Shown piece after piece: positions 8,979 through 17,578 of a stretch of 64,000 nt of DNA; position 1 is the first letter of the stretch; each line of letters opens with the position of its first letter. Made by a program: the position numbers and the translations under genes. The stretch spans positions 1 to 64,000 of the forward strand of contig CADCJW010000009.1 in NCBI GenBank assembly GCA_902801845.1, given 5' to 3'. The notes beneath the pieces are model-generated. The model was not told where the DNA came from. It saw nothing but the letters and a program-made list of their open reading frames with translations, and did no database searches. Source of the stretch: an uncultured Eubacteriales bacterium. GTDB lineage: Bacteria; Bacillota; Clostridia; Christensenellales; CAG-138.

Positions 8979-8998
8979 GAGGCAGCAATTGCTGCCTC
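8979..8998. terminator. 20-bp perfect palindrome before the JAB gene stop
   Basis: GAGGCAGCAATTGCTGCCTC is a perfect palindrome located just downstream (minus strand) of the 9005 stop. It can fold on either strand and may protect or end the conjugation transcript. Confidence 0.55.
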
Positions 8999-9004
8999 TT
9001 TGCC

Positions 9005-10120
9005 TTACAGCTCCGGTCCTTTCTTGGGCTTGCTCTTTGCCTTCGCCTTCTCCGGAGAGACCTTTGTGACCGTTTCTTTGGCCAGAGCATCCAGCTTATC
9101 CCTTGCGGATTCGCGGTGTTCTACAGCCTTTTCCTGCGGTGCTCTGGTCTTGTAGGCCTCCACCATTGCCTTCAGCTCCGTGTTCGGGACATGAGTCTTC
9201 ACATCCTGCCAGATGTTCTTTCCGGCTGCGTCCTGCCCCTGAAGAGTGGGCTTCGTTACCACCGTGCTGCCATCAGCCGGAATCTTCGCCCAGAGGCCTT
9301 TGCCGTACTGATTCTCATGAACTGCCTTTGCGGGGAGTACAAAGCTTGCCCAGGGCGTCTTGTCCGTCGTATCCTGATTGGGGATCGTGATCCTCATAAA
9401 CTCCCTGCCGTCTTTCGACTGGAAAGGCTCCGCCAGGCCCTTGCCGAACTTGATCGTTACTTCTTCATGTGTCGGGAGCTTCACTCCCTTGGCGATCTGC
9501 TCCTCGGCTTCCTTCACGAAGTCAGGAACAAACATAGCATCTTTTCTACCGTTCTCAGGCATTGTCTCTTTTCCTCCTTTATAAGTTGAATCGCTTTCAT
9601 TGACACGCAGGATCTGCTCCGCTGTCATGGAGATTTTTTCGCTGGTGAAATCCACCATTCCGGATTCCCGGAAGCTGTAATAATCGCTGTTGCCGCCCCC
9701 TACTATCACATGATCCAGACAGGGGATATCCATGATCTTTCCGGCCTCAATACAGCGCCTGGTGGTCTGGATATCCTCCCTGGAAGGCGTTACATCGCCA
9801 CTCGGATGGTTATGCAGCAACAGGAAACCGTAGGCATTCGAGAGAATGCCAGACTTCAGGATATTGGGGATCGATGCGATGGATCCGTTGATGCTTCCCA
9901 TACTGACGATATTGAAGTTGATGGGCTTCAGCTTGTTGTTGAGGTTCACCACGCAGAGGACTTCCCGGTCATACTGGGAGAGCTCCTTCCGCATGACGTC
10001 CAGTGCTGCTGTAGGGGAGGAAAGAGGGACATCTGAATAAAGCGGATGCCCCTCGGCCAGGCGGATGCAGACCTCTTTCAGCTTATATCGCTTCGTCCCG
10101 TTCTCTGTCGTCTCGCTCAT
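9005..10120 (-). CDS. JAB/RadC-domain protein fused to an ICE accessory domain
   Basis: 371 residues. Residues about 1-165 are a RadC-like JAB (MPN+) domain with the zinc motif HNHPSGDVTPSREDI. The C-terminal half (from MPENGRKDAMF, about residue 187) is a separate globular domain with WASFVLPAKAVHENQYGKGLW and a Lys-rich tail. An in-frame AAAGGAGG stands 10 bases before the internal ATG at 9562, so the second half may also be made alone (9005-9562, 185 residues). RadC-like JAB proteins are common in conjugative elements, with unclear role. It starts inside the preceding 45-codon gene with AGGGAGG upstream. Confidence 0.8.
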   Translation of the reverse strand: MSETTENGTKRYKLKEVCIRLAEGHPLYSDVPLSSPTAALDVMRKELSQYDREVLCVVNLNNKLKPINFNIVSMGSINGSIASIPNILKSGILSNAYGFLLLHNHPSGDVTPSREDIQTTRRCIEAGKIMDIPCLDHVIVGGGNSDYYSFRESGMVDFTSEKISMTAEQILRVNESDSTYKGGKETMPENGRKDAMFVPDFVKEAEEQIAKGVKLPTHEEVTIKFGKGLAEPFQSKDGREFMRITIPNQDTTDKTPWASFVLPAKAVHENQYGKGLWAKIPADGSTVVTKPTLQGQDAAGKNIWQDVKTHVPNTELKAMVEAYKTRAPQEKAVEHRESARDKLDALAKETVTKVSPEKAKAKSKPKKGPEL

Positions 10121-10220
10121 GGCTGTCCTCCCTGAACTCGATGGTGATCTTCAGCACCTCGTCATCCGGCATGAACCGGATATAGTCCCGCAGCTCCTGC
10201 GGAGTCATTTCGATCACCAT
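10083..10220 (-). CDS. 45-residue ICE microprotein
   Basis: ATG at 10220 overlaps the TAA of the DUF4366 gene by one base and is preceded by AGGAGG (8-base spacing); it ends with TAA at 10083. The product begins MVIEMTPQELRDYIRFMPDD and ends with a charged Arg/Glu/Asp tail. It overlaps the start of the JAB gene by 38 bases in another frame. The ribosome binding site and the one-base stop-start overlap on one side, plus the overlapping start on the other, support translation. No known function. Confidence 0.65.
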   Translation of the reverse strand: MVIEMTPQELRDYIRFMPDDEVLKITIEFREDSHERDDRERDEAI

Positions 10221-11527
10221 TACACATCCTCCTCGCCGGAATCAGTAGGTTCGTCCGAATCATCCAGGATCTCATCCTCATAAGGATCACCGACATCGTA
10301 AGAGTCGATGTCCTCCGTATCCGTACCGGCACCGTAATCCCCATCATCCTCATCGGTGTAATCCGCGTCAGGATCCGGGGCAGACTCAGCTTTCTTTTTC
10401 TTCTTCGTCTGCATGAAGAACCAACCGCCGCCTGCCGCCGCCATCAGGACAATGATGATCAGGATCGGGGCCATGTTGGTCTTTTTACCTTCCTTGGCCG
10501 GTTCGTCTTCCGGCTTCTGGGTCTCGGATTCTCCGGTCTGGGAAGCAGCTTCAACCGCAGCCTTTTCGGCAGCTTCACGGGCAGCCTGTTCGGCGGCAAG
10601 CTGAGACTCATAAGCAGCCTTTTCATCATCCTCCATCAGTGCGAAGAGGTCTCGCTCATCCACCAGGTTCAGGAAGTGGACGGTTTCCTCGCCCTTTTCA
10701 TCACGGTCGATGATCAGGTAGAAGTAGTTGCCATTCTTCGTAACCAGGGTGACGAACTGCTGGCCTTCACCGTTTCTTTCCCCGAAGTCATCCACAAGAG
10801 TCAGGTTGCCGGAGGGCGTAAGGCCATGACCGGTCTGAGTTTCTGCAGGATGCATCATGCCCTGGAAGAGCTCCAAAAAGCTCAGGATCGTGGCCTGGTC
10901 GATATCAAAGGAATAACCGTCGTCTGTCTGGGTGGAGGGGATGTCATTGACCCTCAGGTATTCACCGCAGACATAACCGTATCTCGCCGGGATCTCGATC
11001 TGGTACCAGCCATCCTTTTCCCCGAGGACCTTTACATTGGAGCCGTTGATCAGCTGGGTGATGATATCATAGCCGGTGCTCGGGCCGGTCCTTACATTCA
11101 GGTTGCCGCCCTGGGTGGTAACAGTCCCGGTTCTGCCGGGATCGTCCTGTTCCTGCTTATCACTAGAAATAGTCACAGAGCCTTCTCTTACCGTGACATG
11201 CAGCGTCGGCAGAAGCATGGCGATCAGCTTCGGGTGCTCCTTCAGCACTTCGAGCAGTTCCTCGTCCATACCCGCAAGCAGTGTGGTCAGGACATCGGCA
11301 TCAAAGGGAAGTGCACTGTCTTCGCCCGATTCATCTGTGTCAGCATGCTCAGTCGTTCCCACCGTTTCGGTGGTATCGGCAGGCGGGACGGCATCAGCAT
11401 TCTGAGCCGCAGGCGTCTCAGTCGGAGTGTCTTCTCCGTCTGAGGCATAGGCAAATGCCGCCGTCGGGAACAGCAGCAGGCATACCAGCAGGACCGCGAT
11501 CAGAGCGGTCAGTTTCTTTTTCATCAT
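10220..11527 (-). CDS. DUF4366 conjugation protein with SH3b domain
   Basis: 435 residues: signal peptide (MMKKKLTALIAVLLVCLLLFPTA cut near AFAYA), Thr/Glu-rich linker, an SH3b domain (GNLNVRTGPSTGYDIITQL...GWYQIEIP...YGYVCGEYLRV), then the DUF4366 region and a transmembrane helix (APILIIIVLMAAAGGGWFFM) followed by KKKKK and an acidic cytoplasmic tail. DUF4366 proteins are standard parts of clostridial Tn1549-like transfer regions, thought to be cell-wall-facing components; the SH3b domain fits peptidoglycan binding. Its start overlaps the DUF4315 gene stop (11524-11527). Confidence 0.85.
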   Translation of the reverse strand: MMKKKLTALIAVLLVCLLLFPTAAFAYASDGEDTPTETPAAQNADAVPPADTTETVGTTEHADTDESGEDSALPFDADVLTTLLAGMDEELLEVLKEHPKLIAMLLPTLHVTVREGSVTISSDKQEQDDPGRTGTVTTQGGNLNVRTGPSTGYDIITQLINGSNVKVLGEKDGWYQIEIPARYGYVCGEYLRVNDIPSTQTDDGYSFDIDQATILSFLELFQGMMHPAETQTGHGLTPSGNLTLVDDFGERNGEGQQFVTLVTKNGNYFYLIIDRDEKGEETVHFLNLVDERDLFALMEDDEKAAYESQLAAEQAAREAAEKAAVEAASQTGESETQKPEDEPAKEGKKTNMAPILIIIVLMAAAGGGWFFMQTKKKKKAESAPDPDADYTDEDDGDYGAGTDTEDIDSYDVGDPYEDEILDDSDEPTDSGEEDV

Positions 11528-11796
11528 TCTTCAGGATCCTCCTTCTCATAGGTTTCGCTGTCATTGTTTTCAGTTGCATAGCCGCCCGGAATCTGCGGAA
11601 GGATCCCCTTGGATCGGATCAGGTCCGCCAGCTGTTCCGGTGTCATATTTGCGGTCTGAAAAATGCCGTAAACATAGACCTTCTCGGCTTCGTTGTACCT
11701 GCGTTCCAGGTCCTTGACCTTCGCCTCCCAGTCGTCCCGCTTCTTCCGGGCTTTCTCAAGCTCCTCCCGGAGCTTTACAAGTCTTGAATCGTCCAT
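11524..11796 (-). CDS. DUF4315 family protein
   Basis: 90 residues starting MDDSRLVKLREELEKARKKR, a basic/acidic coiled coil followed by YGIFQTANMTPEQLADLI and an acidic tail. The family occurs between the NlpC/P60 and DUF4366 genes of clostridial conjugative elements; it is likely a cytoplasmic accessory protein. Good AGGAGG precedes the ATG. Confidence 0.85.
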   Translation of the reverse strand: MDDSRLVKLREELEKARKKRDDWEAKVKDLERRYNEAEKVYVYGIFQTANMTPEQLADLIRSKGILPQIPGGYATENNDSETYEKEDPEE

Positions 11797-11822
11797 TTAC
11801 ATCCTCCTTTTGGATGAAATGA

Positions 11823-11849
11823 CCGCCTGCCTGGATTTAAGGCAGACGG
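11823..11849 (-). terminator. Intra-operon hairpin at the NlpC/P60 stop
   Basis: On the minus strand CCGTCTGCC and GGCAGGCGG pair (one G-T wobble) across the stop codon of the hydrolase gene. There is no strong T-run, so it is more likely an attenuator or a stabilising hairpin than a full terminator. Confidence 0.45.
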
Positions 11850-13471
11850 CCAAAGCAATAAAAATGAGCCTGCCAGTAAGCGGTATCGATACTCGCGTAC
11901 TGGATCGGGTTGCCGCAGTGGATCATCATGTTGTTGCCGACATAGATGGCCACATGGGATGCTCCCGTGGTGTTATAAGTGCCCTGGAAGAAGATCAGGT
12001 CTCCGGGCTTGGCTTCGCTTCTCGGGATGATAGCGCAGATGTTTTTCAGTCCGTCTGCCGTCAGTCTTCCGACGTTCCAGCCGTTTCCGCAGTGATTGAT
12101 GACCCAGCTGACAAAGCCTGAGCAGTCAAAACTCGTGGAAGGGGAAGATCCGCCCCAGACATAAGGATAGCCAAGGTATTTCTCGGCTTCCGTGATCATT
12201 CTCCGGAACCGTTCGTCGGTCAGAGCTTCACCGGGGATGTCATAGTGCAGCACATCCTGGATTGCAATGGCATAGGGATTGTCCCCGAATATCTCCGGCT
12301 TATTTCCAAGCGTTTGCATCAGGAGCCCGTAGCGCATCATCTGGTCATCTGTGAGGCCTGCCGAAAGCAGGATGTTGGCAAGGCCCTTGTTGTCCAGCGT
12401 GACGTTGAGGATATAGTAGTCATACGGGACTTCGACCTCGTATTCTTCCTCTTCGTCATAGGATTCACCGGTCTCCGGATCGGTATAAGTGACAGTCCTT
12501 GTCCGGGTCTCCGTCCGGTACCGGGTCTCCACGACTGAATCGAAGGTCAGTTCATACTGAGCTGCAAAGATCTGCTGCAGGGTGCTCTGTACCTGGGAAC
12601 GGGTGTAATTCTCAAATACGACTGTCAGGTAGGATGCCAGCTCATAGGGGTTGTGACCTATCTGGTCCTGGGTGATGTTGATCTCATCATAGCCGGGAAA
12701 CTCCGAAGCAATGTTGTTGATCCGGGCCTGCAGGGCAGCTTCCAGAGCACAGTAGTCTGCCTCGACTCCGAGGATGTCCTCATCTTCAGCCGTAAAGGAG
12801 GTCTCGACCACCACATCCGATCCGCCCTGGAACATGACTGAGCAGGACCCAATCATGCCGGAGATCATCATGACCACCAGCAGGATCCCGCCGCCGATCA
12901 ACAGGCCGTGCCAATGATTGGACACGAACTCACCGACCCGTTCCGATACCTTCTTTGTTTCCTTAGCTGCTTTTCCGGCATTCTTTGCGGTTGTAGCGCT
13001 GCCGGAAGCTGCGCCGGAAGCTGCAGCACCTGTGCTTTTTCCTGCCTTTGCAGCTGCGTACTCCTTTTTGATCTCGCTTTTCTGACGCCAGCGGGAGAAG
13101 GCATTGGAGCCGTTCTCCGCAGTGTGCTCGGCAAACTGGCTGCCCCTGTTCAGGGCATCGGTACCGGCATTGTCGTCAGCTTCCTGGTCGATCTTGTGAT
13201 GAACAGTATCCGAGATCAGCGTGGATGCATGGCTGCCTTTCGGCGTCTTCCTGCCGTGACTCGTTGCCTCCTTTACGGTCTCATCCGTGAAGACGGCTTT
13301 ATCAAAGCGCAGCTTCTCACCGGCTGCCGTCTGGGAAGCCTTTTCGCCCTGAAGCTTCTTTCCGGAAGCTTTCTTGGCGTTTTCCTCCGTTTTCAGTTTG
13401 CTTCCCGGAGAAGACCGGCCGGAGGTGCTGCCCTGGCCGGTCCTTCCGGTTCTTGATTCTTTCGTATCCAT
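11837..13471 (-). CDS. CD1108-type NlpC/P60 cell-wall hydrolase (VirB1-like)
   Basis: 544 residues. A long polar N-terminal region rich in Lys, Gly, Ala and Ser (about 210 residues) precedes one membrane helix (WHGLLIGGGILLVVMMISGMI). An extracellular helical domain follows, and a C-terminal NlpC/P60 endopeptidase has SFDCSGFVSWV (Cys nucleophile) and GASHVAIYVG (His). This is the peptidoglycan hydrolase that opens the wall for the conjugation channel in FATA-type systems such as Tn916 Orf14. It follows VirB4 by 3 bases. Confidence 0.92.
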   Translation of the reverse strand: MDTKESRTGRTGQGSTSGRSSPGSKLKTEENAKKASGKKLQGEKASQTAAGEKLRFDKAVFTDETVKEATSHGRKTPKGSHASTLISDTVHHKIDQEADDNAGTDALNRGSQFAEHTAENGSNAFSRWRQKSEIKKEYAAAKAGKSTGAAASGAASGSATTAKNAGKAAKETKKVSERVGEFVSNHWHGLLIGGGILLVVMMISGMIGSCSVMFQGGSDVVVETSFTAEDEDILGVEADYCALEAALQARINNIASEFPGYDEINITQDQIGHNPYELASYLTVVFENYTRSQVQSTLQQIFAAQYELTFDSVVETRYRTETRTRTVTYTDPETGESYDEEEEYEVEVPYDYYILNVTLDNKGLANILLSAGLTDDQMMRYGLLMQTLGNKPEIFGDNPYAIAIQDVLHYDIPGEALTDERFRRMITEAEKYLGYPYVWGGSSPSTSFDCSGFVSWVINHCGNGWNVGRLTADGLKNICAIIPRSEAKPGDLIFFQGTYNTTGASHVAIYVGNNMMIHCGNPIQYASIDTAYWQAHFYCFGRLP

Positions 13472-13474
13472 GGG

Positions 13475-15910
13475 TTACGCCTCCTTTGCTTCGACCACCT
13501 CCGAAAGCTTGGTGGTCATGATGCGGTAGAGCTCGGTGTCCTGAGGGAACCGGTCTACAAAGGGAAGGATCACGTTCCCGTAGAACAGCAGGCCTTCACC
13601 CTCGCCGGAATGCGTCACATAGGACAACTGGTGCGGCGAGATATTGAGCTGCCTGGCCAGGATCTGACGGTCTCCCGCAGCCTGGTTCAGCATATAGATG
13701 AAGTCGCTGTTCTCGAAGATGTTCTCTACCTCGTGAGAGGAAAGAAGATCCTTCACGTTCTGGGTGATGCCTGTGGGGATGCCGCCCCACTTTCTGAAAC
13801 GCTTCCAAATTTCTACGGAGTAGGCCGCCGTCTGCTCCTCTTTCAGAAGCAAGTGGAACTCATCCATATAGTAGCGGGTGGCCTTTCCGGCTTCTCTGTT
13901 GGCAGTGACGCGGCCCCACACCTGGTCCTGGACGATCAGCATACCCAGCTTTTTCAGCTGTTTGCCGAGCTCCTTGATGTCATAGCAGACCAGGCGGTTA
14001 TCGATGTCCACGTTGGTCCTGTGGTTGAACAGGTTCAGGGAGCCTTTGACGTAGATCTCCAGCGCCGTCGCCACATGATGGGCTTCCTTTTCTTCCTGTT
14101 TCAGAAGAGCGTTATACAGGTCCTCCAGAAGCGGCATGTTCTCCGGAATAGGATTCTCAAAGTACTTCTGGTAGATCTGATGGACACAGCGGTCAATGAC
14201 CGTCTTTTCGATGGGCTGCAGGCCTTCTTTGCCGCCTACGACCAGTTCACAGAGGGAGAGGATGAAATCTGATTTTAACGCGATCGGGTTATCCTCCTCA
14301 GAGTAGTTCAAGTTGATGTCCATCGGGTTCACGTACTGAGTGCTGGCCGGGCTGATATGAATGACCTGGCCATTGAAACGCTGCACGAGAGCCGTGTACT
14401 CAGCCTCAGGATCACAGATGATCACATCGTCATCCGTCACCAGGAAGGCGTTAGCGATCTCACGCTTGGCGCTGAAGGACTTACCGGAACCGGGGGTGCC
14501 GAGGATCAGGCCGTTCGGGTTCTTCAGGGCTTTCCGGTCCACCATGATCAGGTTGTTTGAAAGAGCGTTCAGCCCGTAATACAGAGATTCCTTCCCGGAC
14601 TGGAACAGCTCCTGGGTGGTGAAGGGAACAAAAATCGCCGTGGAGCTGGTGGTCAGCGCACGGCGGATGTCGATGAGGCAGCTGGCCAGGGGCAGGCAGC
14701 TCATAAGGGCGTTTTCCTGCTGGAAGTCCAGCCTTCTTAAGTTGCAGTTGTGTTTCTGGGCGATGGAGCTTGCCTGGAATACGTTGGTGTCCAGTTCCTG
14801 CTGGGTCCTTCCCGTATTCATGATCAGCATCGTCAGCATGAACATGCGCTCGTTCTGGCTCTGCAGCTCTTTCAGGAGTGATTTGGCGTCCTTGCCGTAG
14901 GTGGCCAGGTCCGAAGGGATGATGTCCATGTCGTAGCCGGAACGGACTGCCTTTTTCTGCTCCTCGATCTTCGACCGGTCAAGCTCCGTGATCGTATGCT
15001 TGATGGTCTTGATCGCTTCCGTCTGATCCACGGACTGGATGTGCATCGTGATGATCTGAGAGGAATCCATGTCCAGAAAATCCTTCAGAAGCTGATCCGA
15101 AAGGTCCGACGCCGTGATCTGCAGATAGCTCATAGCGCCGAAAATGCTTCCCATCTGGAAGGTACGGCTGCCGGGGAAGGCAAAGGCCGTGGGGGCGATG
15201 AAGTCCTTTACGGACAGGCCGGACTCCACGAGCCACTTCCAGTCAAAGCGGAACTTGTCCTCCGGATCTCCCATGTGGAACATATCATGCATGAGCTTCA
15301 GCCTCTCATAACCGTTCAGGACGTCAGCCCGGACACCCAGCTGTTTGAAGTTGTTCAGCAGATCGTTCTGGACGTGTTCCAGCCTGGGCTTGGCCTGCTT
15401 CATGGAGTCTGCCTCGATCCCGAAGGTCAGGAACTTGGTCTTGGTGAGACCGTTGTTGCCCTGGGCCAGCTGGTTCTTCAGCATCTCAGAGTATTCGTCA
15501 CGGACACTGTTGAAATCATCTTTCCGGTAAGGGATCCGGATCCCGGCCTCGAAGCTCTCCGCGTCAGTCGTCATATTCATGAAACTGAGTTCGAAATGGA
15601 TGGAGCTGTCGAAGAAGTTCAGGAAGCCGCACCACTCCTCAAAGATGGCCGTCTTGTCCTCCTGCTGGGCCAGCTGGTAGTTGATATCCTGGAACTGGAT
15701 GGTCTTGGTGTAAAAGCTTCCGATGCGGCAGATGCCGTCGGGGAACATCCGGTCAAAGGGAATCGACTGCTGGGCGGTCCTGGGGATCCCGTCGTTTTTC
15801 TTTGCGCGGTCGATGACTTCCTGGACCCGGCGCTGATCCTTTTTGGAGAGCCCCGGGGGAAGCTTCAGTGACCGTTTCTCATTTCTTTTTCCTTTGAACA
15901 GCTGAAACAA
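13475..15910 (-). CDS. virB4: VirB4-type conjugation ATPase
   Basis: 811 residues, the usual size for VirB4/TraE. Walker A is LGTPGSGKSFSAKREI (about residues 466-481) and Walker B is RYYMDEFHLLL; the N-terminal part is the CagE/TrbE-like region. It energises assembly and transport of the type IV secretion channel at the membrane. The start is a TTG at 15910 with AGGAGG 9 bases upstream, and the gene overlaps the end of the PrgI gene by 32 bases. Confidence 0.95.
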   Translation of the reverse strand: MFQLFKGKRNEKRSLKLPPGLSKKDQRRVQEVIDRAKKNDGIPRTAQQSIPFDRMFPDGICRIGSFYTKTIQFQDINYQLAQQEDKTAIFEEWCGFLNFFDSSIHFELSFMNMTTDAESFEAGIRIPYRKDDFNSVRDEYSEMLKNQLAQGNNGLTKTKFLTFGIEADSMKQAKPRLEHVQNDLLNNFKQLGVRADVLNGYERLKLMHDMFHMGDPEDKFRFDWKWLVESGLSVKDFIAPTAFAFPGSRTFQMGSIFGAMSYLQITASDLSDQLLKDFLDMDSSQIITMHIQSVDQTEAIKTIKHTITELDRSKIEEQKKAVRSGYDMDIIPSDLATYGKDAKSLLKELQSQNERMFMLTMLIMNTGRTQQELDTNVFQASSIAQKHNCNLRRLDFQQENALMSCLPLASCLIDIRRALTTSSTAIFVPFTTQELFQSGKESLYYGLNALSNNLIMVDRKALKNPNGLILGTPGSGKSFSAKREIANAFLVTDDDVIICDPEAEYTALVQRFNGQVIHISPASTQYVNPMDINLNYSEEDNPIALKSDFILSLCELVVGGKEGLQPIEKTVIDRCVHQIYQKYFENPIPENMPLLEDLYNALLKQEEKEAHHVATALEIYVKGSLNLFNHRTNVDIDNRLVCYDIKELGKQLKKLGMLIVQDQVWGRVTANREAGKATRYYMDEFHLLLKEEQTAAYSVEIWKRFRKWGGIPTGITQNVKDLLSSHEVENIFENSDFIYMLNQAAGDRQILARQLNISPHQLSYVTHSGEGEGLLFYGNVILPFVDRFPQDTELYRIMTTKLSEVVEAKEA

Positions 15911-16265
15911 TTCTGTCTACCTCCTTTTCCGCCTGCGCGGCTCTCTTCAGAACGTCGTAGTAGTTATCCGTCTGATAGGGCCGGATCTTCGGCCGGATGA
16001 ATTTCGATTCGATAAAGTGCTTTGCAATGACCTCCAAAGGCTGCCCGTCACGTTCATACATCGCAAGCAGGAACATGGGGATCATGATGATGATCATGCT
16101 CATGGCCGCGAGGCTTGTGCTACCGATGCTTTTGATGAAAAAGAAAGACGGCACACCGATCAGTGCCGCCAGTCCGAAGCAGATGAGCTGCCTTTTGGTC
16201 AGGTTGAGAAATACTTTTGTTTTGACCCGAGTAAGATCCCTCGGGACGGGGATATATGCTGCCAT
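15879..16265 (-). CDS. PrgI family protein
   Basis: 128 residues. YIPVPRDLTRVKTKVFLNLTKRQL is the family signature, followed by two close membrane helices (CFGLAALIGVPSFFFI and LAAMSMIIIMIPMFLLAMY). PrgI/VirB3-like proteins sit next to VirB4 in Gram-positive systems and anchor the ATPase to the membrane. AGGAGG precedes the ATG at 16265. Confidence 0.9.
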   Translation of the reverse strand: MAAYIPVPRDLTRVKTKVFLNLTKRQLICFGLAALIGVPSFFFIKSIGSTSLAAMSMIIIMIPMFLLAMYERDGQPLEVIAKHFIESKFIRPKIRPYQTDNYYDVLKRAAQAEKEVDRIVSAVQRKKK

Positions 16266-16280
16266 TTTGGACCTCCTTCT

Positions 16281-17147
16281 TTAATGGGCACTCATAACCG
16301 ATTTCGCCAGGCTTCCGGTCTTGAAGAGCGAGAAGCACAGCAGGACCGTGTATCCCATGACGCCCCAGATGCTTCCGATGATGTCATCCGAGAATGCGAC
16401 CGTCTGCACCAGCACCGCATAGATGGCGATACAGATCATGATCAGGAATCCCTGGAAGCCAAGGGCCATCAGGGCTCTCAGATAATTCTGGCCGATATGG
16501 CTCTGCTCCCGGTTTCCGAAGGTGGAGAACGGGATCGGTGCCAGGCTCGTCATGAGATAGATCTCCATCATACGGCCATAGACGATCACGAAGATCGCAA
16601 CGGACAGGATCGTTGAGCAGATCTGGACGATGAAGGACTGCAGGAACAATCCGAGTAGTTCTCCCAGTTCCATTGCCTCCAGGCTTTCCCTTATGGTCTC
16701 AAGCGTTGCCGCATCGACCGCCGTGGAGCCTGAGATCAGGCCAGCGCTGGAATTGACCACATACTGGGCCACATCGAAGACCGCCATGACGATATTGAAG
16801 GTGTTGGTGATCAGCATGACTGCCACGAAGGTCTTGAAGATCCATTTGAAGAAGATCCAGGTTTCAAAGTTTGCCAGGTTGTTGTGTTCGATGATCAGCT
16901 GAATCAGCTCATAGCAGGCGATGAATGTGAGGAACATGCCTGCAATGGGAATGATGACAGATTCGGAGATATTCCGCACCAGGGCGAAAACCCCCGGCGA
17001 AAAGCTCGCCGGGGTGCTCCCGACCTGTGAGGCGACATCCGCCACCTGACGGTTCACGGCATCAAACATACCTGACAGATTGTTCATGATGCCGTCTACC
17101 AGCATGCCCTTGAGCCATTCAGTGATCTGCTCTAATAGCGCTCCCAA
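16281..17147 (-). CDS. VirB6/TrbL-like channel protein (CD0411 type)
   Basis: 288 residues with about six hydrophobic helices (VIIPIAGMFLTFIACYELIQLII, FKWIFKTFVAVMLITNTFNIV, ICSTILSVAIFVIVYGRM and others) and an amphipathic N terminus. This pattern and the position between the Maff2 gene and PrgI identify the polytopic inner-membrane channel component. Start is TTG at 17147 after AGGAGG with about 8 bases spacing. Confidence 0.88.
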   Translation of the reverse strand: MGALLEQITEWLKGMLVDGIMNNLSGMFDAVNRQVADVASQVGSTPASFSPGVFALVRNISESVIIPIAGMFLTFIACYELIQLIIEHNNLANFETWIFFKWIFKTFVAVMLITNTFNIVMAVFDVAQYVVNSSAGLISGSTAVDAATLETIRESLEAMELGELLGLFLQSFIVQICSTILSVAIFVIVYGRMMEIYLMTSLAPIPFSTFGNREQSHIGQNYLRALMALGFQGFLIMICIAIYAVLVQTVAFSDDIIGSIWGVMGYTVLLCFSLFKTGSLAKSVMSAH

Positions 17148-17169
17148 GGGCTGGCACCTCCTTTACCGG

Positions 17170-17385
17170 TTAACCGAAGAGACCGGAAAGCAGAGGCACC
17201 AGTACGACGCCGATCAGAGCGACACCGCCGCCAGCCATCAGCTGCTTCATGCCCTGGGACTTCGCGCCGGGGTTATCGTTGCCGTAGCCTTCGAGCAGGT
17301 TGATAGCGCCCCAGATACCAAGACCGGCACCGAGAGCGATGACAAGCGTCTGCAGTACGCCGACTGCACTGTTGAAAAATGCCAT
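17170..17385 (-). CDS. Maff2-family small membrane protein, copy A
   Basis: 71 residues, MAFFNSAVGVLQTLVIALGA at the start, two hydrophobic segments around the polar loop NDNPGAKSQGMKQL. Such proteins precede VirB6 in clostridial elements and are about the size of VirB2-like pilins. Start at 17385 has AGGAGG upstream; the frame also opens further upstream without support. Copy B at 19082-19297 differs at only about three residues although the two DNA copies show many silent changes. Confidence 0.88.
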   Translation of the reverse strand: MAFFNSAVGVLQTLVIALGAGLGIWGAINLLEGYGNDNPGAKSQGMKQLMAGGGVALIGVVLVPLLSGLFG

Positions 17386-17494
17386 AGACTTTTTCCTCCT
17401 TTTGGGTTCCGCATTACGCGGGTGATAAGGTTGATAGAGACGAAAAAAGCCCTCCTCCCACAGCGCATGTGCACCTATGCCGCAGGAAAAGGGC

Positions 17495-17540
17495 ATGAAA
17501 AAAGCCGGGGACTGATTCGCGTGTCAGTCTCCGGCTATGT
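17495..17540 (-). terminator. Hairpin with 5' TACATAGCC flank upstream of Maff2 copy A
   Basis: On the minus strand AGCCGGAGACTGA (17536-17524) pairs with TCAGTCCCCGGCT (17515-17503), then TTTTTT. It lies between the XRE gene stop and the Maff2 start. Similar hairpins, each immediately preceded by TACATAGC, occur at 19428-19454 and 25894-25926. Confidence 0.7.
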
Positions 17541-17578
17541 AAATAACTATTTGATATTCCGAAAACGGGAATTGATGT

